Assembly: GCA_004194705.1 (NCBI GenBank)
Contig: SADC01000844.1
Span: 124,001 to 188,000, forward strand
DNA from: Ditylenchus dipsaci
Lineage: Eukaryota > Nematoda > Chromadorea > Rhabditida > Anguinidae
Direction: 5' to 3'
DNA: 64,000 nucleotides
The notes under the pieces are model-generated. The model ran no database searches. It was given only the letters and a program-made list of their open reading frames with translations, and was not told the origin of the DNA. Of this stretch, positions 19,961 to 29,559 are shown piece after piece (positions within the stretch are counted from its first letter, which is position 1; every line of letters starts with the position of its first letter). The position numbers were made by a program, and so were the translations under genes.

Positions 19961-20282
19961 AGATGCACTCTAGTTATTTTGGTTTCTTTGATCATTTTCT
20001 GGCAATATTTTAGGTTGCTGATTTCAAACTGGCGTCAAAAAGTCAAATCCTCTTGTCCTCTTGTACCTGTTTTTACGTTATCATGGTATTAATTCAGGTG
20101 ATTTTGGTTAACATAATTACCACAATCACTATAATCAGCATCCAAAAATAGTACAAAAAATTAAGGTGGTGTGGGTAAAGGAAAAGAACCCGAAAAGTCA
20201 AATCCTTTCAGAAATTGGTCAAAGAACTGAAATAACTATCGTGCCACCAGGTGGAATCAACCTGCGCACCATTTTCGGATAC
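19961..20282. other. intergenic between laminin and Tigger-like element
   Basis: It contains a short imperfect inverted phrase (ATCATGGTATTAATTCAGGT ... CACAATCACTATAATC) similar to part of the 7.7 kb palindrome. No gene is seen. Confidence 0.4.
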
Positions 20283-20660
20283 AGTCAACCCTCGATTTAA
20301 GGGCACCCCTGGGGACCGGTCCCGGGGTGCCATTAAATCGAGGGTTCACTTCAACAAAATCTTAGTCAAAGGACCAGCTTTCTATAGTGCACTTTCAAGT
20401 TCTGAATTATACTCTGATCCATAGGCTGTAAAAAATAAAATGCATTACATTGCACCGGTGGGCTTAAGGGCAAAAACTGAAACCTGAGAGATTGCAGTTG
20501 TGTTGGGCGGAAAAAATTTTATTTTGATGTTGTCGAGCTTGATATTTGGTGGATGAGCGCTGCAGTTGTCAAGATAGAGTAGAATACTTCGGTTTTTTTT
20601 CTTGAGCTCACGGTCCCACCTCTTTAGCTGCGCTTCAAGTATTGATCCTGAATTGTAGAT
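20283..20660 (-). mobile_element. 3' end of a Tigger-like DNA transposon
   Basis: The end CAGTCAACCCTCGATTTAAG begins at 20283 directly after TA, and a mirrored CTTAAAT/GGGGTGCC segment follows at once. Transposase exons run leftward toward this end. The other end of the transposon is not found; sequence past 20660 is unrelated, so the copy is truncated. Confidence 0.85.
20366..20647 (-). CDS. Tigger/pogo-family transposase, C-terminal exons
   Basis: On the minus strand, exon 20647-20484 reads LKRWDRELKKKNRSILLYLD followed by NCSAHPPNIKLDNIKIKFF and PPNTTAISQ. After a 58-base GT...CAG intron, exon 20425-20366 reads PMDQSIIQNLKVHYRKLVL and stops at TGA. This is the DDE-1 signature of Tigger/pogo transposases: the DNCSAHP motif holds the second acidic residue, and LPPNTT...QPMDQ follows. 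Here Gln and Pro are joined exactly across the intron. The frame is intact in this fragment, but the N-terminal DNA-binding half is absent. Confidence 0.85.
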
Positions 20661-20704
20661 AGTGAATACATTAAAAAACTAACCGGGAATCGAGAATCTA
20701 CCTG

Positions 20705-20842
20705 TCATGTTTCAAATTCAGCACCATTGCGTCGAAAGGAGTATTGCAGACCAGTGGCCTCATACTCAGCCAGCTGTACCACTTGATCAGCAGCAGTGGC
20801 TAGTGTGAAGAAGAAGCCCGTGAAGACAAGAGACAGCTCCAT
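20705..20842 (-). CDS. signal-peptide exon of a small or truncated secreted protein
   Basis: The minus-strand ATG at 20842-20840 opens a 45-codon frame with a classic signal peptide (MELSLVFTGFFFTLATAA, then DQVVQLAEYEATG). The frame stops at TGA 20707-20705, six bases before a CAG|GTAGAT donor-like site. Either it is a very short secreted peptide, or this is exon 1 of a gene with a frame slip just before the donor. It sits about 40 bases below a TATA box. The Tigger-like fragment lies immediately downstream and may have split this gene. The rest of the gene was not found. Confidence 0.55.
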   Translation of the reverse strand: MELSLVFTGFFFTLATAADQVVQLAEYEATGLQYSFRRNGAEFET

Positions 20843-20883
20843 TCCTTGACTTGAAAATGGATACACACATCCACAGCTTGTGC

Positions 20884-20892
20884 CCTTTTATA
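20884..20892 (-). promoter_or_regulatory. TATA box of the signal-peptide gene
   Basis: On the minus strand TATAAAAGG lies 42 bases before the ATG at 20842. A start of transcription about 25-30 bases downstream would leave a very short leader. It abuts the end of the polymerase fragment, whose stop is at about 20901. Confidence 0.6.
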
Positions 20893-20900
20893 CACCCAGT

Positions 20901-21767
20901 CTAGGGCTTATCAGGGCTTATTTTCAAAGGTTGAATATAGCAAACGTGATTCTTTTTGCAAATTATTTTACACGTGCGACAGTATTTTTCATCACATACA
21001 TGCTTTTTCTTAACAACAAAAAGGTCACCACAATCTTTGCAAAGATGAATATGCTTGCAAGAGTCCCTTAAATGGTTTCTGTGACAGTTATGAGAATAAT
21101 AATCTCTATTACAAGTCAGACATGTAATGATTACATTCTGTTCCTTAGGGCATGTCCCGTATCCTATATGACCACATTTATTACACTTGGCGATGCAACA
21201 AGTAGAGTGCTGAATTTTGTCAGAAAAAGTTTTTGCACAATCAACACAATAGTTTTCGGACTTAAAAAACCAATTTAGATGTTTTATTACATGAAAATGA
21301 TTTTTTGTTCTATAGATACACACCTCAAATTGTCTATTCAAGGGACCCTTAAAAACAGGTGCCATAAGTCCCTCTTCAATCACAATAATTCTATACATTT
21401 CTGGGTATCTTTTATCATAAAAATTCTGTACTTTGTCGAAATACTCCGAACCGTAGGTTTCCAAAGACAAATCTACTTGAAGATCCTTTATCAGACTATG
21501 TGCAAAATTATATTGTCTTTTCTGGTTTTTAACTAGTCTTTTAAAGGACTGATGAGTAATGAGTCCAGATACAGACCTTCCTACTTTTTTGTTATTTTCT
21601 ATTATTGTATCATCATGATATAGTCTTGATAGTTCTAATGCATAAAATAAACAAAAATTATCTTTGTTTTTAACATTGATCACAGCCTTTTCATCAAATC
21701 CTATATAGCTTTTTCCAGGATCATAAGCGCCACCACTATGACTTCTCATTGTTTGAATCTGTACCTG
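20901..21767 (-). pseudogene. Polinton/Maverick-type DNA polymerase B, N-terminal fragment
   Basis: A 282-codon minus-strand frame (ATG at 21749; an acceptor-like CTACAG ends at 21768, so coding may begin upstream) resembles the N-terminal exonuclease-side region of protein-primed family B polymerases in metazoan Polintons. It has a short NKDNFCLFYALEL motif near residue 32, then a cysteine-rich part in the last 120 residues with repeated C-x2-C pairs (CNKCGHIGYGTC, CLTCNRDYYSHNC, CKDCGDLF, CRTCK). Polymerase palm motifs are absent and the frame ends at 20901, so the copy is truncated. These elements are virus-like transposons; this one cannot make a polymerase. A linear-plasmid-type polymerase is the alternative source. 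Confidence 0.6.
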
Positions 21768-21779
21768 TAGAATATTTTT

Positions 21780-21916
21780 TAAGTGAACTCTATTAATCCC
21801 GCCCCCTGCTTTTTGACTAGGATTTCAGATTTAGGGCCATTTTTGATTTACAATTTTAAAAATTTTCAGGCCTTGAATATTAATCCCTCGTGGGTGATTA
21901 GTAGAGGTTATACGGT
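21780..21916. mobile_element. TACCGTAT-family element end
   Basis: The segment from CTCTATTAATCCCGCC to AGTAGAGGTTATACGGTA shares TTTTTGACTAGGATTTCAGA and following words with 50060-50200, where the TACCGTATTCTCTC end is present. It is a partial copy of that element. Confidence 0.6.
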
Positions 21917-22149
21917 ATTAAAATAATAATCAGTCTAAAATCACCAGCTAAAACGTGTGAAATTTTCATCGCCGGCGAAAGGGATTTTTTATATTAAAAA
22001 ATGTCCTTTTTTGTTAGACTTGCCTTATTTTTTTTATCTTCTCTAAACTCTAAAAGCCATTTGTGAAATATTAGAGGAAAGTACTGCTTCAAGCGGTCTA
22101 ATTTATGATCTAAAGAATTTAAGAAAAAATATTTTCACCACAAAAAAAG

Positions 22150-22472
22150 TTGACCGTTGATAAAAGTACATTTGTTCTTAATGAAATCGGCTAATTTTGC
22201 TTTGAGGAATTCGTTTTGCACGTCTTCATCAATATTGAGAGGGTTTAAAAAAAGCTTATTTAAAGTAGACTTGTAAATAAAAGCTTACTCAACAGATCTT
22301 TAAAGTATTTTGGCATACTGCAATCATAGTTGATCTTAAACTCCTCTAATTGTTCAGTGCAATCGTCTAAATTTAGACAATTTCCAAACTCTCGCAAAAT
22401 TTGGCAATTAAATTTATCATAAAAATATGCAAAATATGTTATTTTTATTCTGAGAAAAAAAATTCGAACCAC
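22150..22472 (-). other. possible upstream exons of the polymerase-like gene
   Basis: Minus-strand frames LREFGNCLNLDDCTEQLEEF and, after a GTAAGC donor-like site, NIDEDVQNEFLKAKLADFIK look coding by composition and lie in the right order upstream of the polymerase fragment. No family is recognised, and the junctions do not give a clean continuous frame. Confidence 0.3.
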
Positions 22473-22479
22473 AGGAGAA

Positions 22480-23234
22480 TATTATGATTTTTTGGTCAAT
22501 TTTGAAAATTATAAATTGGCGTCTTTTTTATTCTGAAGGGAATAAGGGCTGTAAAGGGAGGGTAAATGAATTAAAAAGGGGCCACTTTTATGGCAAAATG
22601 ATAAAAAAAAAGGTGGGTGATTGTACTTTTTGGCTGTCTTACCATGTTTTTCAGATGGGCCGAGGCAAAAAGAGACTCTAAACACGAATTTGAGGTTGTC
22701 TCCTCCATCCCAGCACTGTGTGGGGGATGTTACAGTCAAACCAAAACTTTGAAAGCGATTTTTGTGATTTTGGACCGGGTTTGACACTTGATCCGTTAAA
22801 CTAAAATAAATTTGATGAAAAAGGGTCAACTAGGTGTTTTGAAATCGGCACCCATTTTTTGTGACTGAAATTTCAAAAAAGTGTTTTGTCAAGTTTTGGA
22901 CTTGAGACATCCAAAATCTGTTTTTGCAAATTATTTCAGCGTGAAATTCTGTAACAGAATAAACATTTGTCTCGAACCATCCTTAGGGTGTTAAAAGTTG
23001 ATTTTGAGCTAGTTTAAGAATGTGTAGCCCATTTCTATCAGGCACCCAAAATTTTTAATTTTTTTTATTCTTACCTGGTGAAATTTCATAAGGGTCTGTT
23101 TGTAGTAAAGGCCACTCTTTTTCTTAAATTTTCAGCTTTATTGAAAAAATTAGTTTTTGCAAAATAACCTAGAGAACTTTCACTAGCAAGTAAAGTTTCC
23201 ATCGCTTCAGTATGTTTTATGGTAGGATCAAAAT
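22480..23234. other. intergenic, no gene seen
   Basis: Overlapping open frames at 22484-22829 on both strands have no domain. The phrase at 22470-22600 (ACCACAGGAG ... AAATTGGCG ... AAGGGCTGTA) recurs diverged at 34677-34800, so it is a dispersed repeat. Confidence 0.5.
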
Positions 23235-24968
23235 TAGGGGAATGAGTTATTAGAGCCGGGTGAGTTATTTTTTGAATGCGCTTCAGAGGAGTGAGTAATT
23301 AGAGCAGGGTGAGTTATTAGAGGAAATACGGTAAGTAGAATGAACCTTCGATACAACGATACTCCTATAAAGAGGTTAGACTGCAACAGTTACATGGGCG
23401 CTGATGGAGATTCCGGTGCAAATTTTGCTTTGGTTCTCATAATGATTTTTTCCGTATTTTGCTAAGGTCCCGATCGTGGTGATTGAGGCGATCATGTCAA
23501 CCATAATCATCTTAACCACCACTATCACCTTAATCGCCATGGTCACATTAAAAATCAACAGGGGGACCAAGGCAAAATACGAAAAAAATCGACAGGGGTA
23601 CCAATGAGAAATTCGCACCGGATTCTCCATTAGAGCCGTTACATGCAACAGTTGCAACAGTTACATAGTTACCTCGCTCCTTGATGTTCCTTCTATGAAG
23701 ACTTGACTGCATCATATACAGTTTTGTAGTACAGTTTTCTGACAAGATAATTACAACCTTTTTCGATCTGTAACCACGTGTCGGCATTTGTCATTTTATT
23801 TCTTGGGCGAAAATGATGTCTTTTCTTGTTTGGATTCTTGTCTTTTGTCTAATTTTTGCGAATTTCATTCTTCTCTTGCTTTTCCGATTCTTAATGTTTT
23901 TAGCAGTTCACAACGCACTTTAAAGCCCTTACTAACGTACGCTGACCTAGTTTGACTTCACTTTTTACTTCAGTCTCAAAAATTTAAGAAAATTGGAATC
24001 TAAAAAGAGGACCTATGCAATTTGCTTGTCGCCTATTTCGAAAAAGAGCGAACTAAAGTAGCCTAGCCCATGTTACTGAATGCCTGGAGAGCTACTGCGT
24101 AATCCATGGTTATTCAAGTTCAAACGTTTAAGTATTGGCGAACTATTCAGATTCTACACTTCAAATATTTTCAAATATATTTTTTGTCTGAACCTCAGAT
24201 GCACAGCGGGTATGTAGTAGCCGATCAAATAATTTTTTTATTTTCTGATAAAAATTCAATGCACAGTTTATGTCGCATTTACAAGTTTTACAAGTGTTGT
24301 CTGAATCGAGCTCTTAAAGATCAAAAAAACTAAGACGATAAACGGGTTAGTTATGAAAGATGATGATACAAGACAAAGTAATAATAAGTGAAAAATGACA
24401 AAGATATCCGACAGGTGGTTTCTGATATACCATAGTTGATCCAGCGCAGGTTTCAGTCAGTTGTCGAAAAAATGAAACAAAATGGGGATTTGTGCCAAGC
24501 AGAAGATACAACTCTTGGATAAATTGAAAGTAGGGCACTTGCTTAAAATTTACAGGCACGAATGATGTTATTATGATTTAGATAAAAGCGTTTAAGAGAA
24601 TACTAGCGGGAGCTTACTGCTACTCTCCACTTTTGATTGCTTTCAAAGTGCAGAAGTCCATGCTGTGTCAATAGAGATTTTTTTTTGAGATTTTGGCTTA
24701 AGTTAAAAATTGATTTTGGTATAAGTTGAACTCATGACGATAGGCGCCTTTCACCCCTCGTTTTTTTTAGACTGATAGGCTCACGCTTGGTCCAAAGATA
24801 TGGTGTGATGCAACTGATGGTGGCGCTGCTGTGTGGACTATCTGTTGTGGTTTTTTCTGTTGTGGTTTGACGAAATAAGGTTGGTCTCACGTGAATTCAA
24901 ATTTGGCAAATTTCTATGCTTATCAACTTTTATTATCCTTTCAGTATTATACCGTATAACCTCCTTCA
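23235..24968 (-). repeat. right arm of 1.7 kb inverted duplication
   Basis: Reverse complement of 6318-8031 with very few differences and one extra stretch of about 22 bases near 24,903. Together the arms enclose 15.2 kb containing the pogo remnant, the laminin gene, the Tigger fragment and the polymerase fragment. Confidence 0.9.
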
Positions 24969-25140
24969 TCCCCTTTTTCGAATTTTCTCAGCCCCCACAA
25001 ACTCTACCGGTTCTGCTCTTTTAAATTTTCACTTTAAAAATTCAGATGTCCGGGCTCTGAAACAAAATAATTTCGAATGAGGGATGAAGGAGGTTATACG
25101 GTATAATACTGGAAGAATAATAAAATTTTATAAGCATAGC
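24912..25140. mobile_element. MITE with about 58-bp inverted ends
   Basis: CTATGCTTATCAACTTTTAT ... TATTATACCGTATAACCTCC ... TTCATCCC at 24917-24970 is mirrored by GGGATGAAGGAGGTTATACG ... AAGCATAG at 25081-25139. The right arm of the inverted duplication ends inside this element. Confidence 0.8.
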
Positions 25141-25275
25141 AATTTGCATAATGTACTTTAGACTAAAGCTTTTAAAAATGCATATTCAGCTTTCATTTTG
25201 CCTTGAGCTATACTCTTCCAAATGTTTTTGCGTATTTTCTGGATGTCCTGATGTAGAGACAAATGATCCGGTCTT

Positions 25276-25440
25276 TTGTTTGCTTGTGACACTAACTTGT
25301 GAATACGTTTTCTGAGTCTCTTCACCGGGTTGACATAAACGCCTCCAGTGCTTCCGGGTTTTATTTGCTTGTGACACTAACTTGTGAATATGTTTTCTGG
25401 GCGTCTTCACGGAGTTGACATAAACGCTTCCCGTGCTCAG
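25276..25440. repeat. about 85-bp tandem repeat, two copies
   Basis: TTTGCTTGTGACACTAACTT ... TTGACATAAACGC occurs at 25278-25348 and again at 25365-25430. The 74-codon minus-strand frame here is the repeat translated. A (GTAG)n run follows at 25490-25513. Confidence 0.75.
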
Positions 25441-25982
25441 TAGTTTGTGCTTTTGGTGAGTGACTCTGAAGGGTAAAAGAGGTCAAGTAGGTAGCGAGGT
25501 AGGTAGGTAGGTAGGCTGAGTATTTGCCAATTACTCACATGATCCTTTCATCGACCAAATGCGTAGGATCACCTTTGTTGGAATTGATGTTTCGAATAAA
25601 GGCTGAATTTTATCACCAAAAGAGTTCGTTTCCGCCTAGAATCCAAACCTTTTTCTGATATAATTCACTTTTTCTTACTAACTTCAGTTTGACAGTCCTG
25701 GTGACAAACATCTCAAGCGTCCAAAAAAATACCCTGAAGATATTTAGGAACATACTGTCGAAGCAGAATCAAGAAGAGCTTTCAAAAATGAGGTCAGAAA
25801 TAGTGCAGCACCCTAAGGAGAAAACGCACCGAAAAAATATTGATTAGTTTTTTTATTACATTTCAATTTTAGTGCATTTTTGAAAGAATTTCAAAATTCT
25901 GATATTTGTGATTCTAACCAAACTTTTATTTTTGCGAAAGTTGTCGACAAAATATGGCTCTAAAACCACGTTCAACACTTTA
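25441..25982. other. intergenic, no gene seen
   Basis: A (GTAG)n microsatellite lies near 25490. The rest is AT-rich with no recognisable coding sequence. Confidence 0.5.
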
Positions 25983-26855
25983 AGGCCGGTTTGTGCTAAT
26001 GGGAGCGGTTTGTTCAGAATTTTGCGCTGAACAATATAGGTGCAAGAAACTTCCAAAAAAAGTTCTTTTTCGCACCTTTTTTTAGAAATTCATTGATGGA
26101 CATTCTCCATTTTGAGTTGTTTCAGTTATTTGATCGTATCTTTTTATTCGGAGTCGATTTTGTGTAACTAAAGCTCTTATCAGGTGCAAAATTTAACAGG
26201 CTTTCAAATAAATACAAACTTAGCTGGTAAATTGCCGTATTACATGCAAAATATTATCATTTTTCGAAAATCCCATGAAATACAGAATTTAGTTCCTTCG
26301 TATAAACACTGAAAAATCATTGATATCGCCGTTTATATTTCAGCACTTTTATTGCAGCAGAAAGCGCAGATTCTGCTCATCATTTTGATATCAAACAAGG
26401 CAGCAAAATATGCAACAAAGCAGTACCAGGATCAACAAACTGGTTAGTGACCAGGCTTTTTACGGGTTAATTAAATTTGCGCCTTTCTTGGCGTTCTGTA
26501 CTTTTACGCTTTTTACAGTTGCCAACGCATGTTCGAGCTCTTCTCAACCTTATTTGCCCCAAATTTCAAAAAAAGAAAATTTTTCTCGAGAAAACGTGAA
26601 AATACAGAACGCTCAGAAAGGCGCGTGTTTGAATAAACCCGAAATTCTGCACCTGATAAGAGCTTTAGTTACACAAAATCGACTCCGAATAAAAAGATAC
26701 GATCAAGTAACTAAAACAACTCAAAATGGAGAATGTCCATCAATGAATTTCTAAAAAACGGTCGAAAAAAAAGAACTTTTTTTGGAAGTTTCTTGCGCCT
26801 ATAATGTTCAGCGCAAAATTCTGAACAAACCGCTCCCATCAGCACAAACCGGCTT
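25983..26855. mobile_element. 870-bp foldback element with about 210-bp inverted ends
   Basis: GCCGGTTTGTGCTAATGGGA (25983) to about 26195 is the inverse of 26645 to CCCATCAGCACAAACCGGC (26855). The 114-codon open frame at 26410-26754 spans the centre and right arm. Its start has Met, a hydrophobic stretch and Cys, but it has no known domain. It contains an NARVLTKQ-like string only by chance of the repeat, so I do not call it a gene. Confidence 0.85.
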
Positions 26856-26989
26856 TTAATTGTTAAACTTGTGATAATCCTTCCGTGTCGAGAGTATCTC
26901 TTAGAATTGTGATACGCAAATTCGACCGGTCAAATTCTCATTCAGGTTCTCGTCGAATTTCCGGCCGAAACCTTTCAAGAAATACACAG

Positions 26990-27060
26990 TCAACTCTCGC
27001 TACACAGTCAAATCTCTTTGCACAGTCAATCCTCGCTGTATAGTCCACTCTGGCCATGTG
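26990..27060. repeat. clustered CAGTCAA words (Tigger-type ends)
   Basis: CACAGTCAACTCTCGCTAC, CACAGTCAAATCTCTTTG and CACAGTCAATCCTCGCTG follow one another, each like a terminal repeat of the Tigger group. Similar doubling occurs at 55.04 kb. Confidence 0.6.
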
Positions 27061-27349
27061 TAGAATTTTTTGGTATCACTAGTGACTTGGAAATCTAAAA
27101 AAAGTAACAAAAGAAAATAGTTTTTTGCTCTTATTTGTTGGGCTTCTATTTTTTCGTTCACGTTATTGGAGATTTCGACTGAATTTGACCAAAAAAAAAA
27201 GATTTTGACCGAGAATTTGACTGAGTAAGAAGGGTAGAGAAGAGCTTTTATCCACCTCAATGGGTGGGGAATCAGTACCAGAACAAGCCCCCAGCTATCC
27301 TTCCCACTAGCAGTACAATGGACACATGACGACAAACACTTCATTGATT

Positions 27350-27805
27350 TCAACTGGTTACAATCACGTACAAGTACAGTACTGGGGAATTCATCCGTAG
27401 ATGCTGGGAGCCGTCTGGCACTAAACAAGCTGGGACCCTATTCACCGGCGCAGCGGAGATGGCGTGACTGGAGGCGGTATACGAAACCATACGGGAGACG
27501 TCCGCAACAGACTGGGAGATTGCCTTGCCTGGGTATCCCTCCACACTAGGAGACTCAACTACTGGGATCGTACCTACTGGTATGTTACTTTCTGGGAAGT
27601 CCTCTCCGCAGAGGGACTTGTCATCATCAACTTCTGGGACATCTTCATCTGGGAAGTCACTGTCGTCAGTAAACGAATCAAGCGCCTCTATTAAATCCTT
27701 CTGAGTATCATGATCAGACAAACTGAGAATGCTCACCGCATTAGACTGAACTTCTGACATGATATATACTGGGTCGTGCTCATACATAGCACTCAACCGA
27801 CTCAA
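27350..27805 (-). CDS. acidic low-complexity ORF, unrecognised
   Basis: 151 codons on the minus strand. The middle is rich in Asp, Glu, Ser, Pro and Val (DFPDEDVPEVDDDKSLCGED). No domain is recognised. The surrounding 27.38-28.45 kb carries the word ACTGGG or CTGGGA at irregular spacings of 20-70 bases, so the open frame may follow from that composition. It could be a Gag-like or disordered region of an element; there is no supporting neighbour. Confidence 0.25.
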   Translation of the reverse strand: MSRLSAMYEHDPVYIMSEVQSNAVSILSLSDHDTQKDLIEALDSFTDDSDFPDEDVPEVDDDKSLCGEDFPESNIPVGTIPVVESPSVEGYPGKAISQSVADVSRMVSYTASSHAISAAPVNRVPACLVPDGSQHLRMNSPVLYLYVIVTS

Positions 27806-28450
27806 TCTGGATCTAATCGAACTGGACAGAGAACTAGTCTCTATACTGGGAGGAGCATGAAGCTCAAGACCTAATGTAATATTGGGCGAGTTGCTATGAC
27901 TCGTTATACTGGATTAAGCACTAGGCTTCTTTTGACTGGGTATAATACTATAAGAATAAATGAACTGACGCGCGCTGGGAGTCGACTGGGAGGCTTGCTT
28001 TGATATCAGAGAAGAGCACAACATTCAGAACTAAAGACCCAGATTAAGAATGGTTTAATTCCGTTTGTTCGCCCTTTCCCTACATGTCTTCACAAGACAA
28101 ATAGCAATTCAAATTGCTATTTACTGGGTATATTTGACTGGAAATATGTTTCTGTGGGAAACATACGATTTAGACTGGAAGTGCGGGAAAAGTGATTTAA
28201 CAATCCTTAGACCTATCACCAACCACCAGGCTCGCCCTCGAGCCGGTAACTAGCAAAAGGCCCCCGACTTTTGTAACAATCCTTACACCTGGAAAACCAA
28301 TTGCCACCAACAACTGGTCCCGATGAATGAGAAGTTACCTGGGTTATATGTTAGCTGGTTAGAGGGCTAAATCTGGGTATTTACAAATTTAACACTGGGT
28401 AGACATCAATATACGAACTGGGTAAACAATATAAATAGAGCTTAAACAAT
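27380..28450. repeat. dispersed ACTGGG-word region
   Basis: More than fifteen ACTGGG/CTGGGA occurrences are spread over about 1 kb, for example TACTGGGATCGT, TTCTGGGAAGT, TTCTGGGACATC and GACTGGGAGGC. Spacing is irregular, so it is not a simple tandem repeat. Confidence 0.5.
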
Positions 28451-28699
28451 ATAAATTAGAAAATACAGGGCGAATCGTTGGCTTTTAAGAAAATATACGG
28501 TGGAAACTCCGCTACTGTGGTTTTCGTAGCTGAATTTTTTATTATTTTGGTATTATCAAACTGTACTCAGGACATAATTCTATATAGGAAGCAATAGTCT
28601 TTAGTTACTTCTGACCTTGAAGCACGTCCACAATGAGTGCAATGTAGAGTGCGATGTAAATTGCAAAAAACGGCTGTAATCTTTTTTTAAGACTATTCG

Positions 28700-28850
28700 C
28701 AATTGCTTGATCCCAGGATTTTTCCGGGATTTCTAGAAATGCTAAAACGGGAAACGGGATTTTGAACTTTAGTAAAACGGAAAACGATACCGGGATTTTC
28801 AAAATTCCCGGGACCGGGATACCGGGATTCCCGTCCCGGTGCCAAGCCTA
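28700..28850. mobile_element. CGGGAT subterminal array with single element end
   Basis: AACGGGAAACGGGATTTTG, GGACCGGGATACCGGGATTC and CCCGTCCCGGTGCCAAGCCT resemble the subterminal array of the hAT-like element at 43551-44832. Only the right end is visible, and the expected left mate is missing. Confidence 0.5.
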
Positions 28851-29559
28851 CTCAAAACGTCAATTTTTCCGTGACAGTTTTCGGAACTTTTTGTCTCTTA
28901 AATGATCAGATAAAAAAAGATCAGCCGCCAAAGGTATGCTCAACATTGTTAGTGAAATTCGAAGAACTTTTAGATCAATTTGATAACAAAATGAATTATT
29001 AAAACATACAAGTAATTTTTTAATGGTTAAAAAGCCAAAAAATGATCAATAATTTGGCGATGACTGCTCGGATTTTAAGAAAAGCGGTGTTTGCCTGACC
29101 CATTTCTGTTTTGTATTATATAGTGTGTAAACACTTTGTATTACTTGCTTTCCATACATTTATGCAAATTAATCTCTAAACTAAGAAAACGCAAAAAACA
29201 GATTTGCAAAATTGTTTGTCTGGGCTGAGATATAAGTCGCTAAGTTGCCTTTATTATATAGTGAGCCTTTAATATAGAAGATATGGCAAATCCTTCGAAA
29301 AATAATGTGAAACAGATCAAAAAATTAAAATTACGTTCAAAAAAATTAGAAATGGTCGAACTGTAATTTGAGCCTGTGACTTTTTTTCAGTACCGAAAAT
29401 TTCACCCTCCTACAGAAAATAAATGGCGCGAATTGAAATATAAGACAAAAAAGGACAAAAACCGTAATTAATAATCAGAAATTTTAATTTATTCTTTGAA
29501 ATAATCAAATCTAAACTAATCAAGAAACTTTCAAAAAAATTTTTTTTCAGCTGCTGCAA
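28851..29559. other. intergenic, no gene seen
   Basis: AT-rich. The PDZ gene's last exon may extend into 29410-29560 because its frame stays open there. Confidence 0.4.
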
